The position numbers and the translations under genes are program-made. DNA of 5,403 bases from an uncultured Muribaculaceae bacterium (GTDB lineage Bacteria; Bacteroidota; Bacteroidia; Bacteroidales; Muribaculaceae). The stretch is from positions 1 through 5,403 of the forward strand of contig CAMWGM010000121.1 of assembly GCA_947173755.1 (NCBI GenBank). Reading direction: 5' to 3'. The notes under the pieces are model-generated. The model was not told the DNA's origin. It searched no databases and worked only from the letters and a program-made list of their open reading frames with translations. Positions within the stretch are counted from its first letter, which is position 1; each line of letters starts with the position of its first letter. Of the stretch, positions 1 to 5,403 are shown in pieces.

Positions 1-1
1 G

Positions 2-760
2 GTCATGGCAGTAGGCTATCTCCTGCTTGCCCTCTGGGTGCTAGCCATTAATATCACCCGCATCCCCGCACTTCTCGAACTCATCTTCAGGAGCGCCTTC
101 AGTCTCGACGCAGGGCTGGGCGGACTTTTCGGGTCGACAATAATGATGGGCATCAAGCGCGGACTCTTCAGTAACGAAGCCGGCGAAGGATCCACACCAA
201 ACGTGGCTGCCACAGCATCGGTCTCACACCCCGTCAAACAAGGTCTCATCCAGACACTCGGAGTCTTCACCGACACGCTCGTCATCTGCTCGGCCACAGC
301 CTTGATCATCCTGCTCGGCAGCGGCGACTCCGCTGGTCTCAGTGGAATAGCGCTCACCCAGAGTGCGCTCGACAGCGAAGTGGGACGTGGAGCCGGCAGT
401 ATCTTCATCAGTATCGCCATCTTCTTTTTCGCGTTCACAAGCATCGTCGCCAACTATTATTACGGTGAGACCAACATCAAGTTTTTCACCTCCGACCGCC
501 GCATCATCATCGGCTATCGCATCTGTGTAGCAGCGATGGTTTTCGTCGGCGCATGCTCGACCCTCGATTTCGTCTGGGCGTTCGCCGACATCACAATGGG
601 ACTCATGACTCTTTGCAACCTCATCGCCATCATGGTGCTCGGACGATATGCTGTCATTCTCCTTGGCGACTACCGCACCCAACTCCGCTCAGGCCGCGAC
701 CCCGTCTACCACTCATCGACCATCCCCTCCATCTCTTCCCGGACAACCGCCTGGCCCTGA
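2..760 (+). CDS. Sodium:alanine/glycine symporter (AGCS family), C-terminal part, 5' end outside window
   Basis: Inner-membrane carrier that, by family, couples uptake of alanine or glycine to sodium (or proton) entry. The reading frame is open to the left edge, so the Met at 5-7 is internal; about 252 residues are visible of a family normally near 450-500. Numbering from that Met, residues 49-80 carry the AGCS signature (MGIKRGLFSNEAGEG, then PNVAATASVSHPVKQG), which lines the substrate and cation site in this family. Hydrophobic segments lie near residues 3-18, 90-105, 133-152, 168-184 and 196-220. The C-terminus (DYRTQLRSGRDPVY and a last Trp-Pro) looks like the natural end of Bacteroidales members, so the 3' end is intact. 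The stop lies 16 bp from the convergent toxin remnant; no hairpin terminator is visible between them. The family call is firm; the exact substrate is not. Confidence 0.93.
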   Translation, partial: VMAVGYLLLALWVLAINITRIPALLELIFRSAFSLDAGLGGLFGSTIMMGIKRGLFSNEAGEGSTPNVAATASVSHPVKQGLIQTLGVFTDTLVICSATALIILLGSGDSAGLSGIALTQSALDSEVGRGAGSIFISIAIFFFAFTSIVANYYYGETNIKFFTSDRRIIIGYRICVAAMVFVGACSTLDFVWAFADITMGLMTLCNLIAIMVLGRYAVILLGDYRTQLRSGRDPVYHSSTIPSISSRTTAWP

Positions 761-776
761 TGGAGACTCTCGGTCA

Positions 777-1123
777 CTACTCATCACTATGCTCCAATCC
801 TTTCACTATCTCTTTGATAACCGACAACTCCACAGTCGAAAAATCTGATTTATCGTAGACATTCATCAGATAAACCCTGCCTTCTGTCGCGGTTACTACA
901 ACCGTATATGTGATAACTCTTGCTCCCCCGATTTGCCACGACCTTTGGACGTTATTGCCATCCGGATTTATCGTATTCCGGGAGACAGTTCAACTCCTTG
1001 AAACGGATTTGCGCTTAATGAAATTACAAGGCTTTTCAGATCACTCTTAAACGATCGGTGACGTTTATGCAGTGCCTTAGCCTGACTTTCAAACTCCGGT
1101 GTGGTAACAATCTCAAAGTTCAT
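777..1123 (-). pseudogene. RelE/ParE-family toxin, inactivated by a nonsense codon and a frameshift
   Basis: I reconstructed this by translating the minus strand from the ATG at 1121-1123, inside the antitoxin's last codons (11 bp overlap, typical of a two-gene TA operon). The frame begins MNFEIVTTPEFESQAKALHK and runs 51 residues to ...LSPGIR, then meets TAA (plus-strand tta, 968-970). The next codons, IRMAITSKGRGKS, continue the family pattern, so codon 52 was probably AAA (Lys). At the C5 run 925-929 the frame is lost. Adding one base restores GGARVITYTVVVTATEGRVY, then LMNVYDKSDFSTVELSVIKE, and a TAG stop at 777-779. The repaired protein would be 115 residues, normal for Bacteroidales RelE/ParE toxins (mRNA interferase or gyrase-type fold). 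As it stands the product would lack the core basic strand and C-terminus. Either lesion alone should abolish activity. Subtype (RelE versus ParE) cannot be decided. Confidence 0.88.
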
Positions 1124-1382
1124 TTATAAAATCGAGCGCTGATTTGACGGGCAATTCCCCCGACTCCATCTGTTTCACCTGCTTCCAACTTTTTCTGACG
1201 CTATCTGACATTTCCGCGAGTTGCCGTTGCTGCTCTGCGGAAAGAGAAACATCTTCATTTCCCACGCTGACAAGAGCATAAATTACATTTTTGCGACGAA
1301 TAAGCACGCGTTCCCCTTCGGCAGCCTTATCAAAATATGTTGCCAGATTATTTCGATAATCTCTTACAGATAATACATCCAT
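1113..1382 (-). CDS. Type II antitoxin, Phd/YefM family
   Basis: Predicted 89-residue antitoxin that should bind operator DNA with its N-terminal half and neutralise a RelE/ParE-type toxin with its C-terminal tail. Residues 1-42 (MDVLSVRDYRNNLATYFDKA, EGERVLIRRKNVIYALVSV) match the Phd/YefM fold: a helix with the RxN and F-D-K positions, followed by a basic beta hairpin. Residues 47-89 are helical and acidic and end in the SWKQVKQMESGELP...DFINEL pattern seen in antitoxins paired with Bacteroidales RelE/ParE toxins. The ATG at 1380-1382 is preferred because it starts the conserved domain and sits 17 nt from a good promoter box. There is no Shine-Dalgarno sequence, only an A-rich leader, as usual in Bacteroidetes. 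The frame is intact although the downstream toxin is broken, so this is now an orphan antitoxin. Base composition is visibly more AT-rich than the esterase and symporter genes. Confidence 0.92.
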   Translation of the reverse strand: MDVLSVRDYRNNLATYFDKAAEGERVLIRRKNVIYALVSVGNEDVSLSAEQQRQLAEMSDSVRKSWKQVKQMESGELPVKSALDFINEL

Positions 1383-1399
1383 ATCAAATTTTTTTTTTG

Positions 1400-1431
1400 C
1401 AAAGATAGCAGATTAACTTCATTTTTCCAAA
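1400..1431 (-). promoter_or_regulatory. Bacteroidetes-type promoter of the antitoxin-toxin locus
   Basis: On the minus strand, TATCTTTG (1400-1407) is an exact match to the -7 consensus TAnnTTTG used by the Bacteroidetes primary sigma factor. TTTG (1428-1431) matches the -33 element, with a 20 bp spacer. The box ends 17 nt before the antitoxin ATG, giving a short leader dominated by a run of ten A (plus-strand T, 1389-1398). No sigma70-like -35/-10 competes. The start site itself is inferred. Confidence 0.72.
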
Positions 1432-1435
1432 AAAG

Positions 1436-1455
1436 GTGTACGCTTTTGTGTACAC
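1436..1455. promoter_or_regulatory. Paired TGTACA-type boxes, candidate antitoxin operator
   Basis: Two near-identical octamers, GTGTACGC (1436-1443) and GTGTACAC (1448-1455), sit immediately upstream of the -33 element. The second is a perfect palindrome; the first matches it at 7 of 8 positions. Core hexamers are TGTACG (1437-1442) and TGTACA (1449-1454), 12 bp centre to centre. The E. coli YefM-YoeB operator is known to use paired TGTACA cores at that spacing, and the adjacent gene encodes a YefM/Phd-family protein, so autoregulation is a reasonable inference. Here the boxes lie just upstream of the promoter rather than over the -10-like element. Confidence 0.55.
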
Positions 1456-1483
1456 TCTTTTCCGCATGAGGTATCTATTAGTC

Positions 1484-1515
1484 AATAGGCGCCGACCTGC
1501 GGGTCAGCGCCTATT
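1484..1515. terminator. Strong hairpin between the esterase and antitoxin genes (distal of two)
   Basis: A 9 bp perfect outer stem (AATAGGCGC at 1484-1492 with GCGCCTATT at 1507-1515) is followed by one C/A mismatch and a 4 bp inner stem (GACC 1494-1497 with GGTC 1502-1505) around a 4 nt loop. It lies about 60-90 nt past the esterase stop on the minus strand. No T-run follows on either strand, so it may be an atypical terminator or an mRNA 3'-end stabilising structure rather than a classic intrinsic terminator. Confidence 0.5.
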
Positions 1516-1523
1516 ATCAAAGG

Positions 1524-1556
1524 ATCATTATCGCACCCGTCCGGGCTGATAATGAT
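1524..1556 (-). terminator. Hairpin 20 nt after the esterase stop, probable 3' end structure
   Basis: A 9 bp perfect outer stem (ATCATTATC at 1524-1532 with GATAATGAT at 1548-1556) encloses an inner CCCG/CGGG pairing (1536-1539 with 1542-1545). It starts 20 nt downstream of the esterase stop codon. On the minus strand it is followed by CCTTTGAT, too short a U-run for a textbook terminator. The second hairpin begins 8 nt further on. Position and stem strength support transcript termination or 3'-end protection of the esterase mRNA. Confidence 0.5.
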
Positions 1557-1576
1557 ATTATCTTTGTCGTGTCAGA

Positions 1577-4500
1577 TCATTTCACGATCTTCTCGACCAC
1601 GAGCGAACCGTCAGTCAGACGGCGGGCACTGATGACGACACCTTTCGCCGATGCGTCGACTCGCACACCCTGAAGATTGAAATAGATAGTCTCGACAACC
1701 TCCGACTCAGCGATTGCAGCGTCGATCGACGACGAACCGAGCACCACAGCCTCGCCGAGACCTCCCATTTCGTTGGCTGAGCGCACCGCCCAAACGTCGG
1801 TCGTTGCACCGACAGCCTCGAAAGAAGGTTCGGTGGTGAAACCGACAATCTTGCCGTTGCACATGACGGCCCATAGCAGTGTATAGGGATCATCCTTCCA
1901 GGTCAGCAAGCCTCCCTCGAGTTTCAGGCCCGAGGGAAGGGGAGCCGCTTCGCAGGCCGATGCAGGATCCCAGTTGTCATCGCCACCCATCACGCGCTCA
2001 TATGAGTGATATTCGGCCTCTTCCTGAGTCAAAACCGGGTTGTTGGCATGTTTGCCGGGACCGAAAGATGTCTTGCGCGACGACAGATCGACCGGTGAGC
2101 CGGAAGCCGTCATCGAGTTGTATTCCGCGAAACGTTTCGGGTGACCGTCGCTGCCCATATCGTTCCAGCCCACTGCCGAGGGGACGATATTCATCTTCGT
2201 GTCGATGAAGAGCGCGATCGGAGTTCCTTCACCCCAGGGTCTGCCGAGAGTGTAATTACCGTTCAGGGAAGCCGATTCTCCGACGATCTCGCAATCTTTG
2301 AACACATATCCGTAGAGACGGGGAGTGGAAGGAGCGGTCAGATAGCCGTTGCCGCAAACCTGCAGGGTCACACCTTTATAATATACGTCACCCTTTCCGC
2401 ACAGGTAGTCCGTACGTCCGCGAAGCACACCGCCTTCGAAGTAATAGCGGGCGCGGGAATTGTTGCTGACATACGTGTCCTGATATGCCCAGAGACAGAT
2501 GTTTTTGGCGATGGTCTTGTCAGACTGGTCGTTGAGCACGATGTCACGTCCGGCGGCGTCACCCATGGACGACTTCATTGTCAGATCCTGGAAATAGGTT
2601 CCGGTCGCACCTCCCTTGAGCTGCATAACGTCACCCTTGCCGATACCCTCGAGAGGATTCGAACCGGTGGCGGTAGGGACGGTGTTGGTGATCACGACAC
2701 CGTCGCGGCTCTCGCCGATCAGCGAGATATTGGCCGCGTTAATATAGGTGGTGGGATCCGGATATTTCTTTCCGTCTGTTCCTTCCTTGGTAGCCGTAGC
2801 CGACGCAGGAAGTCTATACATTCCGTCGTGGATGAAAATGCGGTAGCGCACGCTCTTGTCCTTACGTTTTTCGGCTGCGGCGAGGGCCTCGACAAGTTGA
2901 TCGACATTCTCGAGCACGGCGTCATAGGCTGCTTTCGCGATTTCCGGACGTGTGCGGGTAGTGAAATTGATGACGATCGGGGCATTGAGCACATTGTCGC
3001 CGAGGTCTGCCACCGAGCCGGCTTTAAGTTCGAAGCGATAGGTGGTTCCGTAGGCAAGATTCTTGTAGGGGAACACGACTGTCTTGCCGGTCACGCTACC
3101 TTCGAGAGTGTTGTCGCCCAGAGTGGCTTTGGCTCCTGCGGTCAGTTTCACCTTCTCGTCGAAGTTCAGGACGATACGGCCGTTGATCGATGCAGTGGCC
3201 GATGCTTCGGCAGGCACGAAACTTACGAGCACGGGGGCGGTCCCGTCGTTAACGAGTTGTGCGGTGCCTGTGATATAGGTTGCGCCCAGACATGCACCGT
3301 CATTAGTCGAATTCGTGCCGGCTACTGGCGAATTTTTGTCGGCGATAATGCGGATATAGACGCTCTCCTTGTTTGAGGCATCCGCGGGAAGATCAAACTC
3401 AGCATCCTTCCAGTTCTTCGAACCTTCCATACTGATCGAGCCGATCTTGGTCCAAGTCTCTCCGTCGAGCGAGTATTCTACGTCGTAGGTCGTATAGGCG
3501 TTATAGTTGTAGACCATCGCCGTGATGAGATGGAGATCCTTGAACGCTGTCGCGTTGATTTTGGTCTGCCAGTAATAGGTGCCGATGGGCACATCGTTCT
3601 TCCAGCACACCGCTCCGGGACGTCCCTCATAGCCCCCTGCCGCCATTTCGCTCTTGTCCAGCCATGATGCCTGTGTGCCGTCGGCCGTGCGCATCACGAG
3701 CGAGACGTTGTCATTGTCGTCCGAAACAAAATCTGCTGGACGGCCTGACGCTCCCGGCTGCCAGAAATCCCAGCCGACAACATAGTCGATCGCCGAGAAA
3801 ATTCCGGTCATTGTCTTGTCGGCATCCATCTTGACCGTCACTTCGCTGGCCGACTGTCCGTCGCTCCAGTTTGTGAACGCAACGATAGGATTCGAGTTGG
3901 CCTGGAGGGTCACCGTGGCGCCCGACTCATAAAGACGGCGTCCGTCAACCATCGTGCCGGCAGGGACTGCCTGTACCTGGTAGAGGTTGGCACCCCCTTC
4001 CACACCGAGGGTCAGTTCGTAGAGATCTATAGCGTCGAGGTTTGCTGTCAGCGCCATATCCTTCTCCACTGTGAAGTCAAACGACGGTTCTTCTGTCAGG
4101 ACAGCTCCTGAAGCGTCGGTCCAGTTGACAAATTTGAATCCGAAAGCGCGTGTAGCGGTCGCGGTCACTTTGGTGCCCTGCTCGTAGGTGCCCCCACCGG
4201 GCGACAGAGTCACCGATGCACCTCCCTCAGGCACGACGCTCACATTGACGTTATACTTCGGCAGGTCAATTTTTGTTCCGTTGAGTTTGCCGGCGATATG
4301 GATATCGGCAAAACCGCCCTCCTTGCTCGAATTGACACCCACCGATGCTGTCAGCGAAAATGTCGACATCGTTGCCAGTTGAGCCTGCTGCTCGGCAGTC
4401 AGGTTGATCACAAACTGATGTGTATAGTCCTCATTCTTGCCATACTTGTCATCATTCTGCGTCTTGTTGTTGCGCGGGGCCGTGAAGGTTCCGAGCACCA

Positions 4501-4930
4501 CGCTCTCGCCGTCACCGCTCTTGGCTGTGACGGTGACACCATGCTCCGCGTCGGTTCCGAAGCGGATTATGTAGCCCGACACCATGGTGGGAGTGAAGGT
4601 CAGACCGGCCGAAGGCTTGACGTTCCATTCGATCACGTCGGTAGGGCCGTTGGCTCCCTTGACTTTCATGAATTTCATTCCGCCGAACTTAGGCTCGGCC
4701 GAGCGGCCGTCGGCACCGACGATACTGACGTTGCCGAGTTCGATGTCAGCCACTGAGAATCCCCCTTCTGGGGTTGCGGTGTAGGCCTTGTAGTCGGCAG
4801 GATCGTTGAACGCCCACACCACTTCGGCCGGAGTGTCGGTGAAGACATCCTGAGCCTTCAGTGTCGTGACACTCCCCGCTGTAATCGACAGTCCCATCGC
4901 GAGCGACAGGAGTTTTGAATACTTTGACAT
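1577..4930 (-). CDS. Exported multidomain pectinesterase (carbohydrate esterase family 8)
   Basis: Predicted to hydrolyse methyl esters of homogalacturonan outside the cytoplasm, releasing methanol and exposing pectate. Of 1117 residues, 1-26 are a signal peptide (basic start, hydrophobic core, LKA|QD cleavage; no lipobox Cys). Then come a beta-rich module (~34-220), two InlB-like B repeats (~226-298 and ~304-379, each with an F-x-N-W motif), a W-F-starting carbohydrate-binding-like module (~383-557), a Big_5-type Ig domain (~562-658) and the CE8 beta-helix (~660-925). Catalytic signatures are YQDT (acid/base Asp818), RTDYLCG (nucleophile Asp841) and LGRPW (Arg897). Arg795 appears where plant and Dickeya enzymes have the oxyanion-hole Gln. 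An Fn3-like stretch (~995-1065) and a tail with YFNLQGVRV (1083-1091) ending VVEKIVK resemble a type IX-secretion sorting domain. The ATG at 4928-4930 is fixed by the signal peptide. The gene lies 31 bp after its same-strand neighbour, so co-transcription is possible. CE8 call firm; accessory domain names approximate. Confidence 0.92.
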   Translation of the reverse strand: MSKYSKLLSLAMGLSITAGSVTTLKAQDVFTDTPAEVVWAFNDPADYKAYTATPEGGFSVADIELGNVSIVGADGRSAEPKFGGMKFMKVKGANGPTDVIEWNVKPSAGLTFTPTMVSGYIIRFGTDAEHGVTVTAKSGDGESVVLGTFTAPRNNKTQNDDKYGKNEDYTHQFVINLTAEQQAQLATMSTFSLTASVGVNSSKEGGFADIHIAGKLNGTKIDLPKYNVNVSVVPEGGASVTLSPGGGTYEQGTKVTATATRAFGFKFVNWTDASGAVLTEEPSFDFTVEKDMALTANLDAIDLYELTLGVEGGANLYQVQAVPAGTMVDGRRLYESGATVTLQANSNPIVAFTNWSDGQSASEVTVKMDADKTMTGIFSAIDYVVGWDFWQPGASGRPADFVSDDNDNVSLVMRTADGTQASWLDKSEMAAGGYEGRPGAVCWKNDVPIGTYYWQTKINATAFKDLHLITAMVYNYNAYTTYDVEYSLDGETWTKIGSISMEGSKNWKDAEFDLPADASNKESVYIRIIADKNSPVAGTNSTNDGACLGATYITGTAQLVNDGTAPVLVSFVPAEASATASINGRIVLNFDEKVKLTAGAKATLGDNTLEGSVTGKTVVFPYKNLAYGTTYRFELKAGSVADLGDNVLNAPIVINFTTRTRPEIAKAAYDAVLENVDQLVEALAAAEKRKDKSVRYRIFIHDGMYRLPASATATKEGTDGKKYPDPTTYINAANISLIGESRDGVVITNTVPTATGSNPLEGIGKGDVMQLKGGATGTYFQDLTMKSSMGDAAGRDIVLNDQSDKTIAKNICLWAYQDTYVSNNSRARYYFEGGVLRGRTDYLCGKGDVYYKGVTLQVCGNGYLTAPSTPRLYGYVFKDCEIVGESASLNGNYTLGRPWGEGTPIALFIDTKMNIVPSAVGWNDMGSDGHPKRFAEYNSMTASGSPVDLSSRKTSFGPGKHANNPVLTQEEAEYHSYERVMGGDDNWDPASACEAAPLPSGLKLEGGLLTWKDDPYTLLWAVMCNGKIVGFTTEPSFEAVGATTDVWAVRSANEMGGLGEAVVLGSSSIDAAIAESEVVETIYFNLQGVRVDASAKGVVISARRLTDGSLVVEKIVK

Positions 4931-4961
4931 GTTGTGTTTTAGGTTATTTTAAGGTTATGGT
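4931..4961 (-). other. Short A-rich spacer and leader before the esterase
   Basis: The 31 bp gap on the minus strand is A-rich and contains an imperfect tandem unit (TAACCTTAAAA then TAACCTAAAA), ending ACACAAC before the ATG. There is no Shine-Dalgarno sequence and no TAnnTTTG box within it. Any esterase promoter must therefore lie inside or upstream of the preceding gene, or the two are co-transcribed. The A-rich leader fits Bacteroidetes translation initiation. Confidence 0.45.
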
Positions 4962-5403
4962 TTATCTTCGGAACGCTTTCAGCAGTCCATCCTCGAAGAG
5001 GAGATAGATGCCGTTCTCATACACCCACACCTCGCGCAGCAGCGCCGGCGTGGGCACGCGGTCGATCTCCTTCGGTGCGCCCAGTGCCAGACGGCATTCG
5101 TCGGGAGTCATACCCGCCGTGATGCGCGACTCGATGATCAGAGCCCAGTTTTCGGGTGATATGTCGGGATATCGGGTGCGTGGATCCGTGAACGAGAAAA
5201 GCCCTGCGAATGTGCGCGGTGTCGATGTCTGTGCCCCGGGATAGAGAAACACTCTGGCCGACACTCCGCGGTCGTCGGTGAAGGCTACCTTAAGCGGATA
5301 GAACGTCGAGCCGTAACTTACCGAATCGATTTTCACGGCCACAAATTTCCTTCCCTCAACCGGTTGGTCCTCATCATCGCGCCACAGCGACGAGAGGATA
5401 TAT
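4962..5403 (-). CDS. Conserved hypothetical protein with BamE/SmpA-like C-terminus, 5' end outside window
   Basis: The minus-strand frame is open from the right edge to TAA at 4962-4964, giving 146 visible residues. The GTG at 5340-5342 is an in-frame internal Val: about 20 codons before it (YILSSLWRDD, then EDQPVEGRKF) read through without a stop. The visible part has a beta-rich section (VKIDSVSYGS, PLKVAFTDDRG, ARVFLYPG, FAGLFSFTDPR). It ends in GMTPDECRLALGAP followed by EVWVYENGIYLLFEDGLLKAF. The latter resembles the SmpA/OmlA (BamE-like) pattern of a helix after GMT, an LG-x-P turn and two closing strands. This fold appears in small envelope proteins, but no specific function follows. 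No membrane anchor can be judged because the N-terminus is missing. It precedes the esterase by 31 bp on the same strand; a shared transcript is possible, a shared role is not shown. Confidence 0.78.
   Translation of the reverse strand, partial: YILSSLWRDDEDQPVEGRKFVAVKIDSVSYGSTFYPLKVAFTDDRGVSARVFLYPGAQTSTPRTFAGLFSFTDPRTRYPDISPENWALIIESRITAGMTPDECRLALGAPKEIDRVPTPALLREVWVYENGIYLLFEDGLLKAFRR

Noticed and set aside
5..7. ATG near the left edge as the start of the symporter gene
   Set aside because: The frame is open upstream and AGCS proteins need roughly 200 more N-terminal residues; the Met is internal.
224..682. Minus-strand open frame opposite the symporter
   Set aside because: Highly charged composition with no family resemblance; the plus strand carries a clear AGCS signature across the same stretch.
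925..970. Programmed frameshift or recoding that would rescue the toxin
   Set aside because: A nonsense codon lies 39 bases before the shifted run, no slippery heptamer is visible, and both events would be needed; mutational decay is simpler.
1389..1398. Run of ten T as an intrinsic terminator tail on the plus strand
   Set aside because: No GC-rich hairpin precedes it and no plus-strand gene ends nearby; on the minus strand it is the A-rich leader of the antitoxin.
2141..3376. Long open frame on the plus strand antisense to the esterase
   Set aside because: It lies wholly opposite a strongly supported CE8 gene, shows no recognisable domain, and is expected from the GC-rich codon pattern of the real gene.
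5340..5342. GTG as the start codon of the hypothetical gene
   Set aside because: The same frame continues without a stop to the right edge with sensible protein sequence, so it is an internal valine.
1..5403. CRISPR array, tRNA, rRNA, insertion sequence or attachment site
   Set aside because: No regularly spaced repeats, no tRNA-like cloverleaf, no transposase or integrase frame, and no flanking terminal repeats were seen.

Overview
The window looks like chromosomal DNA from a gut Bacteroidales bacterium, probably of the higher-GC Muribaculaceae/Prevotella-like type. This is inferred from four things: the AGCS symporter's Bacteroides-like C-terminus; a TTTG / TAnnTTTG promoter instead of a sigma70 -35/-10; no Shine-Dalgarno sequence before the genes; and a large secreted esterase ending in the short 'NLQGVRV...' tail common on Bacteroidales secreted proteins. 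No taxonomic marker is present, so genus is not claimed.

Layout. Positions 2-760 (+) hold the C-terminal half of a sodium:alanine/glycine symporter (AGCS family), cut by the left edge. Facing it on the minus strand is a small, more AT-rich type II toxin-antitoxin locus: a Phd/YefM-family antitoxin (1113-1382) and, overlapping its end by 11 bp, a RelE/ParE-family toxin gene (777-1123). The toxin carries two separate lesions, a nonsense codon at 968-970 and a one-base deletion in a C/G run at 925-929, so it is a pseudogene. The antitoxin is intact and has a good Bacteroidetes promoter (1400-1431). Just upstream of that promoter are two TGTACA-type boxes spaced 12 bp centre to centre (1437-1454), which resemble the YefM-YoeB operator.

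Two adjacent strong hairpins (1484-1515 and 1524-1556) separate this locus from a 1117-residue multidomain exported pectinesterase on the minus strand (1577-4930). That protein has a signal peptide, a beta-rich N-terminal module, two InlB-like B repeats, a carbohydrate-binding-like module, an Ig-like (Big_5-type) domain, a CE8 catalytic domain with its two key aspartates and arginine, and a C-terminal sorting-like tail. Upstream of it, 31 bp away on the same strand, is the 3' part of a conserved hypothetical gene with a BamE/SmpA-like C-terminus (4962-5403). It runs off the right edge, and the GTG at 5340-5342 is internal to it.

How the genes fit together: the esterase would de-methylate pectin outside the cell, and the symporter imports small amino acids. 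No functional link between them is visible. The toxin-antitoxin pair seems to be a decaying accessory insertion between housekeeping and glycan-use genes. I found no undescribed multigene system. The most informative observation is the dead toxin beside a preserved antitoxin, promoter and operator.
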